A stretch of DNA of 6,804 nt from an uncultured Ignavibacteriota bacterium (GTDB taxonomy: Bacteria > Bacteroidota > Ignavibacteria > UBA10030 > UBA8401). Position 1 is the first letter of the stretch; each line of letters starts with the position of its first letter. The notes beneath the pieces were generated by a model. It was not told the origin of the DNA, did not search any database, and was given only the letters and a program-made list of their open reading frames with translations. The stretch is from contig CAIVNT010000512.1 of the NCBI GenBank assembly GCA_903907305.1, positions 1 to 6,804 on the forward strand, written 5' to 3'. The translations under genes were made by a program, and so were the position numbers. Shown piece after piece: positions 1-5,580 of the stretch.

Positions 1-1382
1 GCAAATCCATCTATGATCATCTGAACCACGATCTAAAATATGAATTAGGCACACTTTCGCTTGTCCATAACGGCATCGAAATGTCGAAATGGAAGTTCGA
101 AAAGCATTCGCCTCCGCGCCGGGAAAAAAAGATCGTCTCATTCGTCGGCAGATTGTCCGGTTTCAAAGGGGATACGCTTCTCATTATTGTGGAGCAGATA
201 TTTCCGAGGGTGCTGGAACAATATCCGGATGTTGAGTTCCATATCATCGGAGGAATGAACGAAAAGAGTAAGATCATTCCGGCGATCAATTCCACGAATA
301 GAAAAATGGGGAAAGAATTCATTATTGCAAAAGGATTCAGCAATGATGTTGAACGGGTGTATCGGGATTCTGATCTTATAATCGGATCCGGTCGAGTTGC
401 GATGGAAGCACTCGCATGCGGTACGCCGGTTGTTGCGATAGGGGAATCGAATTATGTCGGCATTCTTTCGACTGAGACCGAACGGGAAGCCGTCATCACG
501 AACTTCGGTGATCTTGATGCCCGCCGTCCGATCGATGTGGAAAAATCCGTCCTTTCAATATTAAAAGGACTGGAGCATCCCGAATCCATCGATGGTGCAT
601 GGGGAAGAAAATTCATCGAAGAGAATTTTGAGATCACGGCCGTAACCTCTCAGATCAACGGTGTATACGTTGAAGCGATCGCGAAGAAAAAAGGGATCAG
701 TGAGATACCAGTCCTGTCATATCAGGTCGTGTTGAAGAATGCAGGGAGTGAGCGGATACTGTCTGTTGAAGAATTTGAAAAACAGTTACACTTCCTGAAG
801 GAACGAAAATTTACTGCGTTGAATTTCAACGATGTGGCAGATATCCTTTCCCTCAAAAAGTCATTGCCGGAAAGGCCGATCATTCTTACATTCGAATCAT
901 TGAGTGATAATGCTGATGTTGCCGCAGCACTGTTGAAAAAATACGGTCTCACTGCTTGTTTCTTTCTGCAGACAAATCAATCCATGGATTATGGAATGCC
1001 TGCACTCACGTTTGGGCAGGCACGACAACTTGTCAAGGATGGATTCGAGATCGGCTCCGCTTCACATTCCAGGCCGAAGATGAGTATTCTTGAAGAAGAA
1101 CAGTGGACGAAAGAGATTGCCGACTCAAAATACGTCATTGAGAAAGAACTGGGAACGCCGATCCTCACATTCGCTTATCCAAACGGTTACGTGAACGAAA
1201 AGATCAAAGAGATCGTACGGACGTCAGGATATCACTTTGCCGTGTCCATTGATGAGGGGCGAAGGAATTTCTGGTCCGATGTATTAAAGATCCGCCGTAT
1301 TCAGGTCTTCAGCGGATCATCATTATTCTCATTCTGGAAAAAGACCTCCGGACGCTATCATTGGTATAAAGATGTTTATTGA
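1..1382 (+). CDS. Glycosyltransferase (GT4-like) fused to a degenerate polysaccharide-deacetylase domain, 5'-partial
   Basis: The reading frame is open from base 3, so the gene begins left of the window and 459 C-terminal residues are visible (numbered from the codon at base 3). The Met codon at base 81 is internal: the residues before it (VHNGIE) continue a typical glycosyltransferase linker. Residues ~40-200 are the C-terminal, nucleotide-sugar-binding half of a GT-B fold: 'FVGRLSGFKG' at ~46-55, then 'GSGRVAMEALACGTPVVA' around E135. Residues ~238-440 match the NodB-like polysaccharide deacetylase layout (IPVLSYQ, VEEFEKQLHFLKERKF, ILTFES, FEIGSASHSRP, FAYPNG). The active-site positions are changed: Q241 where YHxV has His, E298-S299 for the Asp-Asp pair, A353 and R357 for the two metal histidines. 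A transferase of cell-surface polysaccharide synthesis is likely; sugar and acceptor are unknown. The second half is probably catalytically dead. The stop overlaps the start of the TatD gene. Confidence 0.85.
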   Translation, partial: KSIYDHLNHDLKYELGTLSLVHNGIEMSKWKFEKHSPPRREKKIVSFVGRLSGFKGDTLLIIVEQIFPRVLEQYPDVEFHIIGGMNEKSKIIPAINSTNRKMGKEFIIAKGFSNDVERVYRDSDLIIGSGRVAMEALACGTPVVAIGESNYVGILSTETEREAVITNFGDLDARRPIDVEKSVLSILKGLEHPESIDGAWGRKFIEENFEITAVTSQINGVYVEAIAKKKGISEIPVLSYQVVLKNAGSERILSVEEFEKQLHFLKERKFTALNFNDVADILSLKKSLPERPIILTFESLSDNADVAAALLKKYGLTACFFLQTNQSMDYGMPALTFGQARQLVKDGFEIGSASHSRPKMSILEEEQWTKEIADSKYVIEKELGTPILTFAYPNGYVNEKIKEIVRTSGYHFAVSIDEGRRNFWSDVLKIRRIQVFSGSSLFSFWKKTSGRYHWYKDVY

Positions 1383-2166
1383 TTCACATTGTCATTTGTT
1401 CTATGAAGATTACAAAAATGATCTCGAAGCGGTGATCGCCAGAGCAAATGATGCAGGGGTGCAATATTTTATCATCCCTGCTACGAATCATCAGACCGCT
1501 GTTGAAGCTGTCCGGCTTGCCGAACGGTATCCCGGAATGTATGCATCGGTTGGTTTCCATCCGCTGGATTTGAAAGAATTCAGTGAAGAGCGCCTGCAAG
1601 AGATCGAAGAACTTTCGCATCATCCTAAAGTGGTAGCGATCGGTGAGATTGGGATCGATTATTTCTACGATACATCTCCGCGTGACTATCAGAAAGAGAT
1701 ATTCTCTCGTCAGATTGGACTTGCCGTCAAACGTGACCTTCCGATCATCGTTCACACACGGGATTCGGTACAGGATGCAATCGATCTTGTAACAGAGCAT
1801 GCGGTGAAGAATCCGGACTGGAAAAAAGGATCCAAACGCGGAGTATTCCATTGCTTTACCGGAGAAACAGTACAGGCGAGACTTTTATTCCAACATGGGT
1901 TCCTTGTTTCGTTTCCCGGGCCGATCACGTTCAAGAAAGGGACGATGCACGAGGTCGTTCGCGAGATTGGTCTCGACAACGTAATGGTGGAAACCGATTC
2001 ACCTTATCTCACACCGGTTCCGTTCAGAGGAAAAAGGAACGAACCGTCCTATATTCCTCTGATCGCTCAAAAGATCGCCGATACACTGAACATCTCTCTT
2101 CAGGAGGTGGCGGAAAAAACAACGCGGAATGCTGTTGCATTGTTTCATCTAAACATTCAACAATAG
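1372..2166 (+). CDS. tatD: TatD-family metal-dependent hydrolase (putative DNase)
   Basis: This is a full-length protein of 264 residues, the usual TatD/YcfH size. TatD proteins are cytoplasmic TIM-barrel hydrolases of the amidohydrolase superfamily, with two metal ions and reported 3'-5' exonuclease/DNase activity; the physiological role of many members is unsettled. All metal-site motifs are present: H6 and H8 in FIDSHCH, E92 in GEIGIDY, H128 in IIVHTRD, H160 in GVFHCFTG and D209 in ETDSPYLTPVPFRG, followed by RNEPSYI. The ATG at 1372 is chosen because FIDSHCH normally follows directly after the initiator Met. It lies inside the last codons of the upstream gene in another frame, an 11-base overlap with no clear ribosome binding site, so translational coupling is likely. 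Nothing suggests a functional link to its neighbours. The family call is very secure; which paralogue (TatD, YcfH or YjjV type) is not resolved. Confidence 0.94.
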   Translation: MFIDSHCHLFYEDYKNDLEAVIARANDAGVQYFIIPATNHQTAVEAVRLAERYPGMYASVGFHPLDLKEFSEERLQEIEELSHHPKVVAIGEIGIDYFYDTSPRDYQKEIFSRQIGLAVKRDLPIIVHTRDSVQDAIDLVTEHAVKNPDWKKGSKRGVFHCFTGETVQARLLFQHGFLVSFPGPITFKKGTMHEVVREIGLDNVMVETDSPYLTPVPFRGKRNEPSYIPLIAQKIADTLNISLQEVAEKTTRNAVALFHLNIQQ

Positions 2167-2195
2167 TTCGTCAGTAATACTCAATCCGAATACTC

Positions 2196-4175
2196 ATGAA
2201 AAATCTTTTTTTTGCCGTTTTGCTGCCAATGGTTCTTTTCTCCCAATCAGCCGATGATCAACATGTCAGACTCCTTCAGGACAAACGGACAGAACAATCG
2301 GAGGAATTATTTTCTTTCTTGAAGTCTGACAGTGCACGAAAGCGGGAACTGGCATTACTAGCGATTGCCAATATCCAGGATACGGCTGCAGTTGATGCCG
2401 TTGCACCATTGCTGTCGGATGATTCTCCGAAAGTCCGTTCGATGGCAGCATTTGCTTTGGGAATGATCAATAAGCCGAGATGTGCGATGCTGTTATTCCG
2501 CCGGCTATCCGTTGAGCGTGAAGAGAAGTGTGTGCAGGAGATACTCAATGCGATAGGATCGTGCGGAAATCAGGAAGACCTGAAAAAAATGATCACCCAG
2601 GCCGAAGATTATCCGGAAGAATGGCGGTCGTGGCTCGCAATGTCTGTCGCACGATTTGCAAACCGCAAGGTCCGCGACATCTCTGCAACAAAATATGCAG
2701 CATCGCTGTTGAGGGATAATACCACCGTCATCAATGCAACGTATGCACTGATGAGGATCAATGACTCAACCGTCATAAAAAATAATCGTGAACGTCTGAT
2801 TGAACAGATGGGAAACACATCTTCTATTGTAAGAATGTGGACAGCGACAGTATTATCGGCATTGAATGATGAAGGAACAATCAGTGCGTTATCCACTTCT
2901 GCTTCTGCGGATAAGGATTGGAGAGTCCGAGTAAATGCACTCCGTGCGCTTCGAAGCAAGATGTCCGCCCGAGATATCGTGCTGAAAGCGATCTCTGATA
3001 AAAATGAGCACGCAGCATTGACTGCCGTATCATCCTATGATCAAATGACACAAAGCGATGAGGTGCTGACGGATAGTACGCAATTATTTGAACTACTGAG
3101 GTCAGGTCCTGTTTCTGTGAAAGAAGAGATTCGAATCCTGTTTGCTAAACGGATGGGAGAGCGGGCACTGCTGCTGATCGGCACATGGAAAAATGACAGT
3201 AAGTTCGTCTCTGCACAGCGGGTGAAAGCATATGGTGCAACACGTTCCGAGAAAGCAATTCCCTTGATCAAAGAAGCGGTCCAAAATTCAGGATCATCGC
3301 TTGTAACGATCGCGTGTATCGAATCGTATCAATCGATCGCCGCCGGAGCGAGTGATATGATCAAGAAGGATTTCCTGAAGACAGCAACATTATTGTTCGC
3401 AAAGAACGATGCGGGGATATCCTATTCTTCAGCGGTCGCATTTCAAGATACATCATTCTCCGCCGAGATTCGGAAGATATACCTCTCGGCGCTGGTCACG
3501 GCATTCGATAGAATGAAAACTGAAACAGATCTTGAGCCGATGGTTGAACTGTTGAAAGTATTCAGTGAGATTGGAGATTCTACGACACTGCCTTCAATCG
3601 AGTCGGGACTTGCTGCACAGGATAAAGTGATTAGAACTGCGGCAGAAAAAGCTTATACGGCAATCACCGGGGAAGATCCACCTGTCCGTTTTGTCAGCAA
3701 TCCTGATACATACAAACCTTTTTATTCTTTTCAGAATTTAGCACTGCTGGACAGATATAAAGGCGCAGAGATCACCACATCGAAAGGAAAGATCAAAATC
3801 ATTTTCGAGAAAGAAGCTGCTCCATTCACTGTCCTGAACTTTATCATGCTTGCAGAAAAGAAATTCTACGACGGGCTTTTGTTCCATCGTGTTGTGAGCA
3901 ACTTTGTCATTCAGGGAGGGGATCCGTTGGGAAACGGAAGCGGCGGACCAAATTATGCAATTCGGACGGAAGTGCATCCGAACGCACGATTCAAAAGTGG
4001 GGCAGTGGGAATGGCGAGCGCTGGAAAGGATACGGAAGGTTCGCAATGGTTCATCACGCATTGTCCCACCCCGCATTTGGATTACCGATACACCGTGTTC
4101 GGGTACACTCCTGATGCAAGGGTGGTCGATCAGATCATGATCGGTGACCGGATCGAAACAGTGGCGGTATTCTAA
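2196..4175 (+). CDS. Exported HEAT-repeat protein with C-terminal cyclophilin-type peptidyl-prolyl isomerase domain
   Basis: This 659-residue protein starts with a short Sec signal peptide (MKN, then hydrophobic LFFAVLLPMVLF, likely cut between S16 and A19). There is no lipobox Cys and no later membrane segment, so a soluble periplasmic or secreted location is expected. Residues ~45-490 are helical HEAT-type repeats (for example ARKRELALLAIANIQDTAAV, SPKVRSMAAFALGMI, DWRVRVNALRALRSK, EKAIPLIKEAV), a protein-binding solenoid. Residues ~523-659 are a compact cyclophilin. R565, F570 and Q573 in FHRVVSNFVIQGGDP have the same spacing as human CypA R55, F60 and Q63; GSQWF (Q617, F619) and HLDYRYTVFG (L628) follow. 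His instead of CypA's W121 is common in bacterial cyclophilins. It probably isomerises X-Pro bonds in exported proteins, with the repeats holding the client or partner. It starts 29 bases after tatD without a clear Shine-Dalgarno, and ends just before the shared terminator. Confidence 0.92.
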   Translation: MKNLFFAVLLPMVLFSQSADDQHVRLLQDKRTEQSEELFSFLKSDSARKRELALLAIANIQDTAAVDAVAPLLSDDSPKVRSMAAFALGMINKPRCAMLLFRRLSVEREEKCVQEILNAIGSCGNQEDLKKMITQAEDYPEEWRSWLAMSVARFANRKVRDISATKYAASLLRDNTTVINATYALMRINDSTVIKNNRERLIEQMGNTSSIVRMWTATVLSALNDEGTISALSTSASADKDWRVRVNALRALRSKMSARDIVLKAISDKNEHAALTAVSSYDQMTQSDEVLTDSTQLFELLRSGPVSVKEEIRILFAKRMGERALLLIGTWKNDSKFVSAQRVKAYGATRSEKAIPLIKEAVQNSGSSLVTIACIESYQSIAAGASDMIKKDFLKTATLLFAKNDAGISYSSAVAFQDTSFSAEIRKIYLSALVTAFDRMKTETDLEPMVELLKVFSEIGDSTTLPSIESGLAAQDKVIRTAAEKAYTAITGEDPPVRFVSNPDTYKPFYSFQNLALLDRYKGAEITTSKGKIKIIFEKEAAPFTVLNFIMLAEKKFYDGLLFHRVVSNFVIQGGDPLGNGSGGPNYAIRTEVHPNARFKSGAVGMASAGKDTEGSQWFITHCPTPHLDYRYTVFGYTPDARVVDQIMIGDRIETVAVF

Positions 4176-4184
4176 AAAGTACAT

Positions 4185-4213
4185 AAAAATGGCGGCCATC
4201 AGCCGCCATTTTT
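4185..4213. terminator. Bidirectional intrinsic terminator between convergent genes
   Basis: A perfect 12-bp inverted repeat (AAAAATGGCGGC / GCCGCCATTTTT) encloses a 5-base loop, CATCA. The GC-rich core is flanked by A and T runs, so a U-tract follows the hairpin on either strand; on the plus strand more T residues follow to 4219. It sits 9 bases after the stop of the HEAT-cyclophilin gene and 20 bases past the stop of the minus-strand STAS gene. It should therefore end both transcripts. Confidence 0.93.
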
Positions 4214-4233
4214 ATTTTTAGGACATACACACG

Positions 4234-4572
4234 TTATTTGAAACTCTCCACAGCGCTCTTCACAGATTCATGAAGTTCGATCACATTGCTGACCTTTGTC
4301 ATCTTAAATACCTGAGCTACTTTTTCTGTGGCAGAAGCGATCTTCAGATTACCGCCGGCATTGCGCATGGTCGTAACAGCACCGATCAGCATTCCCAATC
4401 CTGAACTATTCATCAGGGAGACACCGCCGAGATCCACAACGATCTGTTTCTTCTTCGCATCGAGCAACTTATGGAGCGCGCTGTTCAGTTCGGAAGCTTC
4501 GGGACCGCCGAGCATACTGCCTTCCATCTTTACAACGGTGATGTCGTTCAATTCTTTCGTTGAGAACTTCAT
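4234..4572 (-). CDS. STAS-domain protein (anti-sigma-factor antagonist-like)
   Basis: This 112-residue single-domain protein is the size of SpoIIAA/RsbV. It has the STAS pattern: a strand start (ITVVKMEGSMLGGPEASEL), the IVVDLGGVSLMNSSGLGMLIGA core, then GGNLKIASATEKVAQVFKMTKVSNVIELHES. S56 in N-S-S-G aligns with the serine phosphorylated in SpoIIAA (S58); the preceding Asp of SpoIIAA is Asn55 here. By family knowledge such proteins bind an anti-sigma or serine-kinase partner in a phosphorylation-dependent way. No kinase, phosphatase or sigma factor is visible nearby, so the partner is unknown. The ATG at 4572 is chosen because the domain begins there and AGGA lies 5 bases upstream; a longer in-frame start at 4656 would run back into secF and add a basic, non-STAS tail. 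It lies 31 bases after secF, probably in the same transcript. Confidence 0.9.
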   Translation of the reverse strand: MKFSTKELNDITVVKMEGSMLGGPEASELNSALHKLLDAKKKQIVVDLGGVSLMNSSGLGMLIGAVTTMRNAGGNLKIASATEKVAQVFKMTKVSNVIELHESVKSAVESFK

Positions 4573-4603
4573 ACGAATCCTGCGGATTGAAAGTGGTGGA
4601 TGA

Positions 4604-5518
4604 TTATTTTTTCTTCGCTTGACGGAGCGACATATCCAAAACGATCGCGCTTGCAACGTAGATGGATGAATATGTGCCGAGGATCGTTCCGATGAAGAAA
4701 GTGAATGCGAATCCGCGGTTCACTTCGCCGCCGAAAATGATCAATACGATCAATACTAAAATAACTGTTCCGCTGGTGATTACCGTTCTGCTCAATGTCT
4801 CATTCACTGAACGGTTCATGATATTGAACAGAGATTCCGTCTTATGGATCTTCAGATTCTCACGGATACGATCGAACACGATCACCGTATCGTTGATCGA
4901 GAAACCGATCAGCGTCAGGAATGCAGCCATAATAGTTTGATTGATCTCAAGACTTAAGTGCGAGTTGACGCCGTTCAACAGAACAATGATACCAAGAGTC
5001 GCGATCACGTCATGGAAGATAGCGATAACACCGGCAACACCATAAATGAAATGGAACCGGAAGCCGACGTAGATCATGATGAGCAGCATTGTCGCGCCGA
5101 CAGCGTATACAGCATTCCGGCGGAGTTCTTCACCGATCTTCGGTCCGATCTTATCTTCACGAAGTACGGTGAATTTGCTTGCAGGAAATTCCTTCTGGAG
5201 TTCGGAACGGATCTGTTCCGCAACTTTCCCGCCTTCACCTTGCTGTGCCGTGAAAATGAGAATATCGGTCGGTTTTCCAAAGGATTTAATTTCAGTCCCT
5301 TTGAAACCGATCTTGTCCATGGCCGTGCGGATATCAGACACTGCCGGTGGATTCTCGAACCGGAGCAGTAATTCCGTACCGCCGAGGAAATCAATGCCGA
5401 AAGTCATGCCTTTGCCGAAGATTCCGGCGAGACCGACAACAAGGGTGAAGATAGACACCGCGTATGCGATGTTTCTCTTCCCCATAAAATCGATGTTCGT
5501 TTTTTTGAAAAGATGCAT
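4604..5518 (-). CDS. secF: Protein-export membrane protein SecF
   Basis: SecF of 304 residues, the normal length. With SecD it forms the RND-related complex that uses the proton motive force to drive late steps of export through SecYEG. The first membrane helix is at ~16-35, followed by the SecF signature GIDFLGGTELLLRF (41-54), then a periplasmic domain to ~130 containing 'TVLREDKIGPKIGEEL'. Five more hydrophobic helices follow at ~137-156, 158-181, 194-215, 245-263 and 268-295. The conserved SIND-TVIVFDRIREN motif is intact, with D210 at the position of the functionally important membrane Asp. The C-terminus is basic (RQAKKK), as expected for a cytoplasmic tail. The start at 5518 is supported by AGGAG at 5529-5533, the clearest ribosome binding site in the window. 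It follows secD by 62 bases. Confidence 0.97.
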   Translation of the reverse strand: MHLFKKTNIDFMGKRNIAYAVSIFTLVVGLAGIFGKGMTFGIDFLGGTELLLRFENPPAVSDIRTAMDKIGFKGTEIKSFGKPTDILIFTAQQGEGGKVAEQIRSELQKEFPASKFTVLREDKIGPKIGEELRRNAVYAVGATMLLIMIYVGFRFHFIYGVAGVIAIFHDVIATLGIIVLLNGVNSHLSLEINQTIMAAFLTLIGFSINDTVIVFDRIRENLKIHKTESLFNIMNRSVNETLSRTVITSGTVILVLIVLIIFGGEVNRGFAFTFFIGTILGTYSSIYVASAIVLDMSLRQAKKK

Positions 5519-5528
5519 TACAATTATT

Positions 5529-5533
5529 CTCCT
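5529..5533 (-). promoter_or_regulatory. Ribosome binding site of secF
   Basis: On the minus strand the sequence reads AGGAG, 10 bases before the secF ATG. It fixes the start codon and stands out because the tatD and HEAT-cyclophilin starts have no comparable motif. It lies in the 62-base secD-secF spacer, where I see no convincing promoter or hairpin. Confidence 0.75.
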
Positions 5534-5580
5534 AAATCAGTAAATATCAAATCGTCAATTCTGTTGATTGCAGTGTTCTC

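Noticed and set aside
81..83. ATG at 81 as the start of the glycosyltransferase gene.
   Set aside because: The frame is open back to the window edge, and the preceding residues (SLVHNGIE) fit a GT-B glycosyltransferase, so this Met is internal.
1384..1851. A 155-codon open frame on the minus strand inside tatD.
   Set aside because: It is fully antisense to a gene with all TatD motifs, has no recognisable domain, and its composition is that of a shadow frame.
3738..4199. A 153-codon minus-strand open frame opposite the cyclophilin domain.
   Set aside because: It lies antisense to a conserved enzyme domain, crosses the terminator hairpin, and shows no protein-family motif.
4576..4588. Small inverted repeat AATCC-TGC-GGATT overlapping the STAS ribosome binding site.
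   Set aside because: A 5-bp stem with a 3-base loop is too weak and too likely by chance to claim as a regulatory hairpin.
4573..4656. A longer STAS protein starting at 4656.
   Set aside because: It would overlap the 3' end of secF by about 50 bases and add a basic, non-STAS extension. The ATG at 4572 has AGGA at a good distance and begins exactly at the domain.
5076..5543. A 155-codon plus-strand open frame opposite secF.
   Set aside because: It is antisense to the conserved secF reading frame, is low in recognisable structure, and is explained by codon bias on the other strand.
5519..5580. A possible promoter for secF: TTGACG on the minus strand in the secD-secF spacer.
   Set aside because: No acceptable -10 element lies at a 16-18 base distance, and the spacer is short, so cotranscription with secD is more likely.
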